Positions 49,288 to 57,760 are shown, counted from the first letter of the stretch. The stretch is 64,000 nucleotides of DNA from DATLGB01 sp963740765 (GCA_963740765.1 CAVUFN010000010.1:124001-188000); one strand, 5' to 3'. The notes: generated by a model not told the origin, from the letters alone. Translations and numbers: made by a program.

Positions 49288-51538
49288 CGCCGCCGCGCTG
49301 GGGATCCTGGTCGCGCTGGTCGCGGCCGGGGCCGCGCAGGCCAAGACGGTGCGGGTGCACACGGTCGGGCCGCGCTTCGACCTGGGCTGGGTCGACTCGC
49401 GGGAGCACTTCGCGGCCAAGCTCGACGGAATGATGCAGACGCTGCCGCGCCTCGGGAAGGACCGCGACCTCGTCGTGCTCCCCGAGGACCTGGGCCTGAT
49501 GGCGGCCTTCAGTGGCCCGAAGGGCGCGACGGCGCGCGAATCGGACACGCTGATCGGCGCGGTCGCGACGCTGCTCGGCACGTACGGCCCGCAGATCGCC
49601 TACTACCAGGGGAAGTACCCGGGGCTCGGCGACCGCGGCATCCCGACCCGGGCGCTGGCGCTGGCGCTGACCGACACCTTCAACCGCGTCGCCGTCGAGA
49701 CCTTCAGCGAGCTCGCCGACCGCTACGACGTCTGGCTCGAGGCCGGCGTCAACATGGCGCGCGACTGGAACCGGACGACCGACCCGGGCACCGTCGCCGC
49801 GCTCGGCGAGCCGGGCCGCGACTACGCCTACGAGGCCACCAGCGACGAGCCGGTCAACATGGCGCTCGTCTTCGACCCCGACGGCAAGCTCGTCTCCAAG
49901 CAGGTCAAGGCCTACCTGACGCCGATCGAGCTGCCGGGCAACCTCGACCTCGTTCCCGGCAGCCCGCGCGGGCTGACCGCCGTGGACACGCCGGTCGGCA
50001 GGCTCGGCTTCGTCACCTCCAAGGATGCCTGGATGCCGGACGTCACCGGCCGCCTGGACGACGCGGGCGTCGAGATCCTCGTCCAGCCCGAGTTCTTCGT
50101 CGGGGATGTCGTCAGCACCGATCCCACGCTCCCCTGGGCGCCCGACACGCTCAAGGCGTCCGGCTACTCCGACCTGCTGCGCCACCCCTCCTTGAAGGCG
50201 ATGGCGCTGCCCGAGCTGACCGGCAACGTCTTCGACTTCGCCGCCGACGCGCAATCGCACATCGCCGTGCGCCCCTCGCCGGGCGGCCCGTCCGGCGGGC
50301 TCGTCGGCCAGGACCCGGCGCCCGGCTTCGCGCAGGTGCAGCCGTGGCCCGGCCCGGACCCGGCCGGACTGCCGATCGAGGAACGCCGCAAGGCCGTCGT
50401 GGCCGCGAACGCGCCGAAGGCCGAAGGCGTGCTCAGCCAGGACGTCGTCGTGGGGGAGACGCCGGAGCGCCAGCCGGTCAAGCGCCGGCGGGACAAGCCG
50501 ATCGCGCCGTCCTCGACGCCACAGCGCCACGTCGCGCTCACCCGCAGGGGCCGCACGGTCCTGGCCGCCTGGGAGGAGGGGAGCCGGATCCGCACGGCCC
50601 GCTACCGCAGGGGCCGCTGGTCGCGCCCGCAGACCCGCGGCCGCGGGTCGCATCCGGCGCTGAGCGGCGCCTGGCTCGCGTTCACCCGTCCCGACGGCAA
50701 GGTCGTCGCCGCGCGCGGCAACCGCCACCTCAGGCCGGTCGCCCCCGGCGGCGGCAAGCAGGAGCGCGTGAGCATCGCCGCCCTGCGCGGCGGCGGCGCC
50801 TACGCCGCCTGGCTGGACGACCTCGGCGACAGCGGGATCCACGTCTACGGCGGGCGCGTCGGCAAGGGGGCCAAGCGACTCGACGGCGACGTCGAGCCCG
50901 TCGAGCTCGCTGCGCAGATGGACAACAGCTGGGCGCCGAGCGTCGCGGCGCAGGGCAGGCGGGTGCTGGTCACCTGGACCGGCTTCGCCAACTACAAGTG
51001 GGACGTCTTCTCGCGCGCTTCCACCAACCGCGGCGCGAGCTTCGGCTCGGCGGAGCGCGTCAACGATTCCCCGGACGCCGACGAGGCGCTCGACGACACG
51101 CCGCGTGCCGCGTTCGAGGGCGGGAAGCCGTTCGTGGCCTGGACCGACTTCCGCAAGCGCGCCGGCCTCGCCGCGAGCCCGCTGTACGACATCTACGGCG
51201 CGCGGGCGGGTGGGGGCGGGTTCCCCAACCGGCAGCTCGACGACGACGGGGCCCGCCAGGTCCCGGCCTTCGCGCCCGCGACCGCCGGCCTGCCTCGCGG
51301 TCGCCTCGCGGTCGCCTGGCAGGCGCACCAGGGGCCGACGGCCGACGTCCGCATCACCGCGGTCGGCGGCAGGGCCCGGAGGGTCGACGACGCCGGGACG
51401 AGAAACGTGAACAGCTGGCGCCCCGCCGTCGTCCATCTGAGCGGGCGGCGGGTCCTGGTGGCGTGGGAGGACGACCGCGACGGTCCGGCGAACGTCTTCG
51501 CGCGCACCCTGGTGCTACCGTCCGCCCCGTCGCCCTGA
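49277..51538 (+). CDS. Secreted nitrilase-like protein (Cys to Ser) fused to a beta-propeller-like domain
   Basis: 753 residues with signal peptide (LRRSAAALGILVALVAAGAA, cleavage near AQA). The N-terminal about 330 residues follow the carbon-nitrogen hydrolase fold: Glu70 in VVLPEDLGL, Lys211 in KQVKAYLTPIELPG, and at the nucleophile position FVTSKDAWMPD gives Ser248 where nitrilases have Cys. A Pro/basic linker (about 385-415) leads to repeated blades such as VLAAWEEGSRIRTARYRRGR, RVLVTWTGFANYKWDVFSRA, FVAWTDFRKRAG, LVAWEDDRDGPANVFARTLV, a sialidase/propeller-like repeat. TTG start overlapping phhB. Function unknown; extracellular. Confidence 0.75.
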   Translation: MRRSAAALGILVALVAAGAAQAKTVRVHTVGPRFDLGWVDSREHFAAKLDGMMQTLPRLGKDRDLVVLPEDLGLMAAFSGPKGATARESDTLIGAVATLLGTYGPQIAYYQGKYPGLGDRGIPTRALALALTDTFNRVAVETFSELADRYDVWLEAGVNMARDWNRTTDPGTVAALGEPGRDYAYEATSDEPVNMALVFDPDGKLVSKQVKAYLTPIELPGNLDLVPGSPRGLTAVDTPVGRLGFVTSKDAWMPDVTGRLDDAGVEILVQPEFFVGDVVSTDPTLPWAPDTLKASGYSDLLRHPSLKAMALPELTGNVFDFAADAQSHIAVRPSPGGPSGGLVGQDPAPGFAQVQPWPGPDPAGLPIEERRKAVVAANAPKAEGVLSQDVVVGETPERQPVKRRRDKPIAPSSTPQRHVALTRRGRTVLAAWEEGSRIRTARYRRGRWSRPQTRGRGSHPALSGAWLAFTRPDGKVVAARGNRHLRPVAPGGGKQERVSIAALRGGGAYAAWLDDLGDSGIHVYGGRVGKGAKRLDGDVEPVELAAQMDNSWAPSVAAQGRRVLVTWTGFANYKWDVFSRASTNRGASFGSAERVNDSPDADEALDDTPRAAFEGGKPFVAWTDFRKRAGLAASPLYDIYGARAGGGGFPNRQLDDDGARQVPAFAPATAGLPRGRLAVAWQAHQGPTADVRITAVGGRARRVDDAGTRNVNSWRPAVVHLSGRRVLVAWEDDRDGPANVFARTLVLPSAPSP

Positions 51539-51578
51539 TGCCTGACGACGACACGCCTCGAAGTACCAAGGAACAGAC

Positions 51579-52889
51579 ATGACCGCGCTGGCAATCGTCG
51601 CGGTCATGGTGCTGGTTCTCCTCAACGGCTTCTTCGTCGCCGCGGAGTTCGCGCTCGTGCGCGTCCGCAAGTCGAAGGTCGAGGAGGTCGCGGAGGAGAC
51701 GGGATCGGCGCGCGCCCGCCTGACGTTGACGCTGCTCGACGACATGAGCCGCTACCTGGCCTCATGCCAGGTCGGCATCACGCTGACGTCGCTGGGCATC
51801 GGCTTCCTCGGCGAGCCTGCGATCGGGCACCTGTTCGAGGAGGCCTTCGGGGAGGACGCGCCGGGCTGGGTCTCCGCCGGCGTCTCCTTCGCGCTCGCCT
51901 ACCTGATCACGACGTCGCTGCACATCACGATCGGCGAGCAGATCCCGAAGATCTACTCGATCGAGAAGGCCGACAGCGTGGCGCTGCGCATCGCGCGCCC
52001 GCTGTGGCTCTTCACCAAGGTGTTCAACCCGTTCATCACGCTGCTCAACGGCGTCTCCAACCGCGCGCTGCGGGCGATCGGGATCAACACGGGCGGCGAG
52101 TTCGAGGAGGGCGGCTCACCCGACGAGCTGAAGGCCATCATCGCCCAGTCGATGATCGGCGGGCACCTGGACCCGGGCGAGGCCGGGATGCTGACCGGCG
52201 TCTTCCACCTCCACGAGCAGCAGGCCCGCCAGGTGATGACGCCGGCGCCGGCGCTCGTGATGGTCGACGTGTCCGAGGACGTCGAGACCGCCCTGCGCCG
52301 CTGCGTGTCCTCCGGCCACACGCGGCTCGTGGTCACCGAGGACAACAATCAGGACCGCGTCGTCGGGCTCGTGCACTCCAACCAGCTCGCGCAGGTGCTG
52401 ATGACCGAGGGCCCGGCGGCGCCGATCCAGCGGCTCGTCCGCGACGCGCCGATCGTGCCGGAGACCAAGCCGCTCGACGACCTGCTGTCCGACCTCCAGC
52501 GCGAGCGCGCGTCGCTTGCCGTGGTCATCGACGAGTACGGCCGCACGGCCGGCATCGTCACCGTCGAGGACATCGTCGAGGAGGTCGTCGGCGAGATCGA
52601 CGACGAGACCGACCCGCTCGGCGGTGCGGTCCGGCGACTCGCCAACGGCGACTGGTTCGTGCGCGGGCACGTCGCCATCACCGACCTCGTCGACTACGGG
52701 CTCGAGCTGCCCGTGGACTCCGACGCGTACAACTCGGTCGGCGGCTTCGTGTTCGGCGAACTCGGCCGGCTGCCGCGCCGCGGCGACACCATCCAGCACA
52801 ACGGCCATTCGATCCGCGTCGAGTCCGTTCGCGAGAACCGCATCGAGGCCGTTCGCATCCGCGAACGTCGCCCCGACGTGGCGTCGTAG
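51579..52889 (+). CDS. CNNM/CorC-type transporter (DUF21-CBS-CorC_HlyC)
   Basis: 436 residues. DUF21 with three or four TMs (ALAIVAVMVLVLLNGFFVAA, EFALVRVRKSKVEE, SCQVGITLTSLGIGFLGEPA, HITIGEQIPKIYSIEKAD), a CBS pair at about 205-330 (RQVMTPAPALVMVDVSEDVE; VVIDEYGRTAGIVTVEDIVE) and a C-terminal CorC_HlyC domain (FVRGHVAITDLVDYGLELPV, VGGFVFGELGRLPRRGD). Implicated in Mg2+/Na+ or Co2+ transport and often called hemolysin-like. AAGGAA precedes the ATG. Monocistronic, ending before a candidate small RNA. Confidence 0.92.
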   Translation: MTALAIVAVMVLVLLNGFFVAAEFALVRVRKSKVEEVAEETGSARARLTLTLLDDMSRYLASCQVGITLTSLGIGFLGEPAIGHLFEEAFGEDAPGWVSAGVSFALAYLITTSLHITIGEQIPKIYSIEKADSVALRIARPLWLFTKVFNPFITLLNGVSNRALRAIGINTGGEFEEGGSPDELKAIIAQSMIGGHLDPGEAGMLTGVFHLHEQQARQVMTPAPALVMVDVSEDVETALRRCVSSGHTRLVVTEDNNQDRVVGLVHSNQLAQVLMTEGPAAPIQRLVRDAPIVPETKPLDDLLSDLQRERASLAVVIDEYGRTAGIVTVEDIVEEVVGEIDDETDPLGGAVRRLANGDWFVRGHVAITDLVDYGLELPVDSDAYNSVGGFVFGELGRLPRRGDTIQHNGHSIRVESVRENRIEAVRIRERRPDVAS

Positions 52890-52912
52890 CGAAACGCAAC
52901 GATTGCACCGAT

Positions 52913-52941
52913 TTGCACAAGGCGCGCCGACGCGCTACCTT
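52913..52941 (+). promoter_or_regulatory. Sigma70-type promoter in the gap after the CNNM gene
   Basis: TTGCAC (52913-52918), a 17-bp spacer and TACCTT (52936-52941). No long gene follows on this strand, so it likely drives a short RNA. Confidence 0.55.
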
Positions 52942-52947
52942 GACGCC

Positions 52948-53073
52948 GTCTCACCGGATGCCTTCGCCGTTGTTTCGCAACGCCGGCGGTTGACGGGGGA
53001 GAGGGAGATCCTGGGGAGGATCAGTCCCGAAGCAACGTTCGCGGTGGGCTCAGGGGAGCGAGCCCACCGCGAA
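52948..53073 (+). ncRNA. Candidate small RNA with two hairpins
   Basis: From the promoter above to a strong hairpin. Contains an 11-codon frame (52958-52993), hairpin GATCCT-GGGG-AGGATC (53007-53022), and a perfect 14-bp stem TTCGCGGTGGGCTC / GAGCCCACCGCGAA with an 8-nt loop (53038-53073). The second hairpin lies 14 bp from the convergent dehydrogenase stop and may terminate both strands, though no T tract follows. About 126 nt; function unknown. Confidence 0.4.
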
Positions 53074-53087
53074 AGCTTCCTCCGCGC

Positions 53088-53879
53088 TCAGTACGTGTAG
53101 AAGCCCTGGCCCGACTTGCGGCCGAGCCGGCCCGCGTCGAGGAGGTCGCGCGCGGTCTTCGGGATGTCGACGCCGACCTGCTCGCCGATCGCGATGGAGA
53201 CGTCGAGGCCGACGAAGTCCAGCAGCGCCAGCGGGCCCATCGGGTGGCCGGCGCCGAGCTTCATGCACGTGTCGACCGCCTCGGGGTCGAGGCCCTGCTC
53301 CTCCATCACGCGGACGGCGTCGAACAGGTACGGGAAGAGCAGGCGGTTGACGACGAAGCCGGGCTCGTCGGCCACCCCGACGCCCGTCTTGCCGAGCGCC
53401 TCGACGAGCGCCTTGGTGCGGTCGCGGACGTCGTCCGTGGCGGCGTCGGGGAACGCGAGCTCGACGAGCTTCATGCGCGGGACGGGATTGAAGACGTGCA
53501 GCGCGGCGAACCGGTCGGGGCGGCCGCTGGCGTCGGCCAGCGCGCTCACCGACAGCGAGGAGGTCGTGCTCGCGAGCAGCGTCTCCGGGTCCAGCTCGGA
53601 GCCGAGGCGGCCGAGCAGTTCGCCCTTGTGGTCGAGGTCCTCGACGATCGCCTCGACCACGTAGGTGCGGCCGTGAAGGGCGTCGTGATCCGTCGTGACG
53701 GTCAGGTGGCCAGGGTCGCCCTCGGCCTTCTCGATCGCCTTGGTGGCCTGGGCGCGGGCGCGTTCGGCGGACTCGTCGGAGCGTGCGACGAGCACGACGT
53801 CCTCCAGGTGGACGGCCGCGACCGCGGCGAGCCCGCTGGCGATGGCGCCGCTTCCGACGACGGCAAGCTTCTCAGACAC
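53088..53879 (-). CDS. 3-hydroxyacyl-CoA (3-hydroxybutyryl-CoA) dehydrogenase
   Basis: NAD(P)-dependent oxidation of 3-hydroxyacyl-CoA. 263 residues, somewhat shorter than the usual about 285. NAD site VVGSGAIASGLAAVAAVH, LASTTSSLSVSALADASGRP, catalytic His in AALHVFNPVPRMKLVELAFP, DEPGFVVNRLLFPYLFDAVR and the C-terminal GLDVSIAIGEQVGVDIPKTA. Acts in fatty-acid degradation, PHB metabolism or butanoate paths; no pathway partners adjoin. GTG start; followed by a repeat hairpin upstream on its 5' side that belongs to the preceding gene. Confidence 0.9.
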   Translation of the reverse strand: MSEKLAVVGSGAIASGLAAVAAVHLEDVVLVARSDESAERARAQATKAIEKAEGDPGHLTVTTDHDALHGRTYVVEAIVEDLDHKGELLGRLGSELDPETLLASTTSSLSVSALADASGRPDRFAALHVFNPVPRMKLVELAFPDAATDDVRDRTKALVEALGKTGVGVADEPGFVVNRLLFPYLFDAVRVMEEQGLDPEAVDTCMKLGAGHPMGPLALLDFVGLDVSIAIGEQVGVDIPKTARDLLDAGRLGRKSGQGFYTY

Positions 53880-53909
53880 TCAGTTCCCCACTTGGTCGAT
53901 AAAAGGCTT

Positions 53910-53939
53910 TCGTCCGGCCGGCCTTCGGCCTCTGGACGA
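53910..53939 (-). repeat. 30-bp hairpin repeat, copy 2 (terminator-like)
   Basis: Same 18-bp core as 32865-32894 with compensatory changes in the flanking stem. On the minus strand it follows the DUF3891 gene by 10 bp and is followed by AAAGCCTTTT, so it looks like that gene's intrinsic terminator. Confidence 0.75.
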
Positions 53940-53949
53940 CGGCACAACC

Positions 53950-54669
53950 CTATGCGGGGGACCACGTGACCGGCACGTCGACCCACGGGGCGGCGGCCAG
54001 CCGGGCGTGCAGCTCGGGCTCGGTCGCGCTGCGGGCATCCAGGCGCCGGCCCGGGTAGCGAAGGGTGATCTCGCCGCCGGCGAACGGCCACGGATCGACC
54101 GTGACGTGGCGCTCGCCGGCGATCTCGACGTGGATGGAGAGATCGCCGACCGGGTTGTCCTGCGGCGCCCAGGCGGGGATCAGGCCGACCAGGGCGAGGT
54201 GGTCGAGCGCCCACACCAGCTGCTGGTTGCGGCGGATGCCGTCCGGGTCGGCGCCGATCCGCTGGGCGAGGTCCCGCTGCAGGGCCTCCTGCTCGCCCAG
54301 GTAGCGCTCGATCTCCGGCGTCGGCGTGCGGCCCTTGAACAGGGCGTGCCCGTGGGCGGAGACGAGGATCGCGGCGTACGGGGACTGGGACAGGATCTTC
54401 TCCGGCGCCTCCGTCCACAGGGCGAGGTGGGTGGCGACCGGGAGCTCGAGGAACGAGCGGGGCCAGCCGGTCTCGGGGTTGAGCTCGGGACGCCGGTCCC
54501 AGTCCGCCATCCCGATGTCGTGCTGCTCGGCGCCGAGGCACACCTCGGGCAGCGGTGCGGGCGGTTCGACGGCGTCGTTCCCCCACTGCCGGGCGAGCTG
54601 CCCGGAGATCCATGAGTGCGCAGCCTGACCGATGCACAACGCGCCGTCCCCATCGAAATGCAGCAACAT
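53950..54669 (-). CDS. DUF3891 family protein
   Basis: 239 residues, soluble. Starts MLLHFDGDGALCIGQAAHSW and carries His/Asp-rich motifs (GAEQHDIGMADWDRRP, VATHLALWTEAPEKIL, LVSAHGHALFK) that look like an HD-type metal site, plus DHLALVGLIPAWAP and a beta-rich C-terminus (DVPVTWSP). I recognise the DUF3891 pattern but no function is established. Divergent from the 54728 gene, with a perfect palindrome between. Ends with a repeat-type terminator. Confidence 0.75.
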   Translation of the reverse strand: MLLHFDGDGALCIGQAAHSWISGQLARQWGNDAVEPPAPLPEVCLGAEQHDIGMADWDRRPELNPETGWPRSFLELPVATHLALWTEAPEKILSQSPYAAILVSAHGHALFKGRTPTPEIERYLGEQEALQRDLAQRIGADPDGIRRNQQLVWALDHLALVGLIPAWAPQDNPVGDLSIHVEIAGERHVTVDPWPFAGGEITLRYPGRRLDARSATEPELHARLAAAPWVDVPVTWSPA

Positions 54670-54716
54670 CGTGGGTTTCCTACCACTCGGGCCGCGGACA
54701 CACTCCGGGGCTGGCA

Positions 54717-54730
54717 CACTGTGCACAGTG
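54717..54730. promoter_or_regulatory. 14-bp perfect palindrome at a start codon
   Basis: CACTGTGCACAGTG, whose last three bases are the GTG start of the downstream gene. A protein bound here would block translation start or leaderless transcription; the DUF3891 ATG is 47 bp away on the other side. Confidence 0.4.
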
Positions 54731-55555
54731 ACCGACGACCGGCCACCCAGCTCGACTGCCACGGAAGAGCCTCCCGAGACGGCCGCGGAAGACCTTCCGA
54801 CGGCCGAAGAGGTCGTTCCCGACGCGCCCGCCGACGCGCCCGCCGAGGCGCCCGGAGACGCGCGCCCCGAGGCGCCCGAGGCCGCCCCGGGCGAATTGCC
54901 CCCGGGTATCGTCGCCGACGGACCGGGGCCGAAGATCCTCGGCTTCGAGCCGATCAAGCCGCCGCCGCCCCCGGCGCCACCCAAGCCGCGCCCCAAGCGC
55001 CCGCCGCGGCCGCGCGACCCGCTGCCCTGGCCCGAACTGCGCGCGGCCGCCGCGATGGTGTCCGAGGACGCCGGCGCCGAGGGCCTCAAGGAGCTGTTCC
55101 GGCTGCTGCCCGAGGACGTCCGCGACGAGACCGTCGACGGCGTCCGGGAGTACCGCAAGGGCGCGCGCCGCCCCGTCTCGGCCCACGCCGGCAAGTCCCT
55201 GGCCCGGGCGGTCCACACCGCCCGCCGCGCCCGTCGCAAGCCGGAGTCCGACGACGCGGTGTCCGAGGCGCTCGGCCAGGCGCTCGCCGCCGAGGTGATC
55301 GCGTCGCTGGACGTCGAGCTCGCCGCCGAGGTCATCCTGCCCAAGCGCGACCTGCTCGATCGCGAGGCACGCAACGCCCGCCGGCGCCAGAAGGCCGAGG
55401 ACGACCGCACGCGCGACGAGCGCCGCCGGCGCGCCCGCGAAGAGGGCGGCGCCCGGGGTGGCGAGTTCGGCGGCGGCTTCACCGGGCCCAAGATCCGCGG
55501 GCTCGACGAGGTCGCGAAGCTCCTGCAGCAACAGCAGCCCGACGCCGACAGCTAG
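54728..55555 (+). CDS. Acidic/proline-rich N-terminus, basic helical C-terminus; unknown function
   Basis: 275 residues from a GTG. The first about 75 are Ala/Pro/Glu/Asp-rich and disordered (DAPADAPAEAPGDARPEAPE), then a proline-lysine stretch (KPPPPPAPPKPRPKRPP) and a folded helical part: PWPELRAAAAMVSEDAGAEG, LKELFRLLPEDVRDETVDGV, VSEALGQALAAEVIASLDVE, ending in charged QKAEDDRTRDERRRRAREEG. No signal or membrane segment. No family recognised. A longer in-frame start exists but would overlap the divergent gene. Confidence 0.55.
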   Translation: MTDDRPPSSTATEEPPETAAEDLPTAEEVVPDAPADAPAEAPGDARPEAPEAAPGELPPGIVADGPGPKILGFEPIKPPPPPAPPKPRPKRPPRPRDPLPWPELRAAAAMVSEDAGAEGLKELFRLLPEDVRDETVDGVREYRKGARRPVSAHAGKSLARAVHTARRARRKPESDDAVSEALGQALAAEVIASLDVELAAEVILPKRDLLDREARNARRRQKAEDDRTRDERRRRAREEGGARGGEFGGGFTGPKIRGLDEVAKLLQQQQPDADS

Positions 55556-56214
55556 AGCAGCGCGAGCACGCGCGCGGTCATCCCCGAGCCGCCGACCAGC
55601 GCCGGGACGCCGACGACGACTGTCGCGCCGCGGGCCGGCAGGGCGCCGAGGCCGACCAGGCCCTCGATGTGGAACAGGCCGGCGGCGGACGTGTGGTGAT
55701 GGACCGGGTGGTCCGTCGAGACGCCGGGATCGACGCTGAGCGTGTCGATCCCGAGGCCCACGGCACCCCGGGCGCTCGCGAGCTCGGCGGCGTCGAGCGC
55801 GTAGCCCGGGAAGGCGAGGGGGTCACCGAGGTACCGCTTGCGATCGGTCACGTAGCGGTCCCAGCCGGTCGCGGCCAGGATCAGCGTCCCCGGCTCGATG
55901 CGGCCGTGGTCGCGCTCGAACGCCTCCAGGTGCGCGGCCGTGACGACGAAGGCCGGGTCCTCGGTCGGGAGGTGCACGACGGCGGCCTCGGCGACGAGGC
56001 GCTCGGCGGGGATCTCCGCGAGCGTGGCCGCGCCGGCGCGGAAGTGCGCGGGCGCGTCCACGTGGGTGCCCAGGTGCTCGGGCAGCGACAGGCGCCGGGC
56101 GTAGACGCCGTCGCGGTCGTGGTCGAGCCCGGCCTCCGCTGACAGCGGCGCCCAGCCCGGCCACGGCTGCGTGGCGGGGCCGAGCGGTTGGGTGAGGTCA
56201 ACGACCCGCTTCAA
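55552..56214 (-). CDS. Cyclase-family (kynurenine formamidase-like) metal hydrolase
   Basis: 220 residues. Metal-binding signature LPEHLGTHVDAPAHFRAG near residue 45, then LILAATGWDRYVTDRKRYLG, ALDAAELASARGAVGLGIDT and STDHPVHHHTSAAGLFHIEG. Family members hydrolyse N-formylkynurenine or isatin; the substrate here is not determined. TTG start inside the end of xseB, so it is translationally coupled to the exonuclease VII genes on the minus strand. Confidence 0.82.
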   Translation of the reverse strand: MKRVVDLTQPLGPATQPWPGWAPLSAEAGLDHDRDGVYARRLSLPEHLGTHVDAPAHFRAGAATLAEIPAERLVAEAAVVHLPTEDPAFVVTAAHLEAFERDHGRIEPGTLILAATGWDRYVTDRKRYLGDPLAFPGYALDAAELASARGAVGLGIDTLSVDPGVSTDHPVHHHTSAAGLFHIEGLVGLGALPARGATVVVGVPALVGGSGMTARVLALL

Positions 56215-56464
56215 GCCGGGTCACGAGCTCGTCGAGGCGCAGCTCTTCGAGGCCGGCGCCGACCGCCTCGAGCTCGGCGGCGCAGTATTCGACCAGGGAG
56301 CGGCCCTCGCGGCACAGGTCCAGCGTCTCCCGCAGGCCGGCGTCCCCGGAGTCGAGCCGCCTGATGATCGTCTCGAGCCGCGCGGTGGCGGTCTCGTAGC
56401 TCTGTTCGGCGGCTTCGACGCTGCTACCCATACCGACAGGGTTCAGGTGGCTGGAATCGGTCAT
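56198..56464 (-). CDS. xseB: Exodeoxyribonuclease VII small subunit
   Basis: 88 residues; helical hairpin typical of XseB: SYETATARLETIIRRLDSGD, AGLRETLDLCREGRSLVEYC, AAELEAVGAGLEELRLDELV. Binds XseA in a multimer that degrades single-stranded DNA. The first 11 residues (MTDSSHLNPVG) are not part of the fold; the internal ATG at 56431 may be the real start. An 11-bp inverted repeat pairs the regions of the two ATGs. Lies 12 bp after xseA. Confidence 0.88.
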   Translation of the reverse strand: MTDSSHLNPVGMGSSVEAAEQSYETATARLETIIRRLDSGDAGLRETLDLCREGRSLVEYCAAELEAVGAGLEELRLDELVTRLEAGR

Positions 56465-56474
56465 GTCGGTATGG
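56428..56474 (-). promoter_or_regulatory. Inverted repeat enclosing the two possible xseB start codons
   Basis: CCATACCGACA (56428-56438) and TGTCGGTATGG (56464-56474), spacer 25 bp. In the mRNA an 11-bp stem would hide the ATG at 56431-56429 and touch the ATG at 56464-56462. Confidence 0.5.
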
Positions 56475-56476
56475 CC

Positions 56477-57760
56477 TCAAGGCGTGACGTCGACGGTGCC
56501 GTCGTGGAGGCGGAGCGTCATGCGATCGAGGGTACGGGCCGTGGCGGCGGACACGACGGGCTCGCCGCCGGGCCCCTCGACAAGGGCGTAGCCGCGCTCG
56601 AGCGTGCGCTGCGGGTCGTGGGCGGCGAGGGCGAGGGCGAGCCGTTCGATGCCGGTCCCGCGCTGCGCGGCGGCCTGTGCCGCCCCGGCCTTGCGCGACA
56701 GGACGGTGGCGCGCGTGCGGACGTCGCGGTCGCGCGCGTCGAGGCCACGGCCGGCGGCGGCACGGATCTCCCGTAGTTGCTGGTGCAGCCGCGTGCGATG
56801 GCGCTCGACGTGGGCGGCCGGTGCCCGCGAGAGGGCGGCGAGGCGCCGCGCGCGCTCCAGGATCGCGCGGCGGCCGTGCGTCTCCAGGCGGGTGCCGAAC
56901 CCGCGGAGCCGCTCGCGCGCCTCGCCGCAGTGGACCGGCACGGCGGCCTCGGCGGCGTGGGTGGGTGTCGAGCAGGAGACGGCGGCGACGTCGTCGAGCA
57001 GCGTGCGGTCGGTGTGGTGGCCGACGCTGGCGATCACCGGCACGCGCAGCAGCGAGACCGTCCGGCACAACGTCTCGTCGCAGAACGCGAACAGGTCCAT
57101 CAGCGAGCCGCCGCCGCGGGCGACGACGATCGTCTCGACCTCCGGGTGGGCGGCGAGGTCCTGCAGCGCCCGAGTGACGGCGCCGGCGGCGTGGCGGTCC
57201 TGCACGGGCGCGAACGCCCACACCACGCGCCCGCCCCAGCCACGGCGGCGCAGGCCGGCGAGGACGTCGTCGCGTGCCTTGCCGTGCTCGCCGGTGACGA
57301 CCCCGATGCAGCGCGGGAGCGCTGTGCGGGGGAGCGCCCGCTGCCGCTCGAAGAGGCCTTCGGCGGCCAGGCGGCGGCGCAGCTCGGCGAGCTGGGCCAG
57401 CAGGTCGCCCTCGCCGGCCAGCCGGACGGCGCCGACGGAGAACGTGAAGTGCGGCGACGAGGTGCGCGAGCCCGGATAGAAGTCGCAGCCGCCCGCCGCG
57501 ACCACGCGGATGCCGTCGCTCAGCGCCGGCAGGCCGGTGCGGTCCCAGTCGTCCGCCCACATCGAGCAGGGCAGCGCCCCGGTCGCGTCGCGCAGCTCCC
57601 AGTACACCCGCGCCCGGCCGCGCTTGAAGCCGACGACCTCCCCGAAGACCTGGACGCGCTCGAAGGCGCGCAGGCGGTCGCGCAGCGCCGCCGCGTACGC
57701 GCCCGCCCCGAACGGGCCGGCGAGCGCGACGCCCTCGATGCCGGGCGGTGGCGTGGTCAT
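56477..57760 (-). CDS. xseA: Exodeoxyribonuclease VII large subunit
   Basis: 427 residues from the ATG at 57760. N-terminal OB-fold (VQVFGEVVGFKRGRARVYWE, LRDATGALPCSMWADDWDR), catalytic domain with CIGVVTGEHGKARDDVLAGL, VETIVVARGGGSLMDLFAFC, VPVIASVGHHTDRTLLDDVA and STPTHAAEAAVP, then a long coiled-coil and C-terminal DPQRTLERGYALVEGPGGEP. Many key residues (the GGGS.. and GH.TD.T motifs) are intact. Start overlaps the stop of the LLM oxidoreductase (ATGA), forming a four-gene minus-strand operon. Confidence 0.92.
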   Translation of the reverse strand: MTTPPPGIEGVALAGPFGAGAYAAALRDRLRAFERVQVFGEVVGFKRGRARVYWELRDATGALPCSMWADDWDRTGLPALSDGIRVVAAGGCDFYPGSRTSSPHFTFSVGAVRLAGEGDLLAQLAELRRRLAAEGLFERQRALPRTALPRCIGVVTGEHGKARDDVLAGLRRRGWGGRVVWAFAPVQDRHAAGAVTRALQDLAAHPEVETIVVARGGGSLMDLFAFCDETLCRTVSLLRVPVIASVGHHTDRTLLDDVAAVSCSTPTHAAEAAVPVHCGEARERLRGFGTRLETHGRRAILERARRLAALSRAPAAHVERHRTRLHQQLREIRAAAGRGLDARDRDVRTRATVLSRKAGAAQAAAQRGTGIERLALALAAHDPQRTLERGYALVEGPGGEPVVSAATARTLDRMTLRLHDGTVDVTP

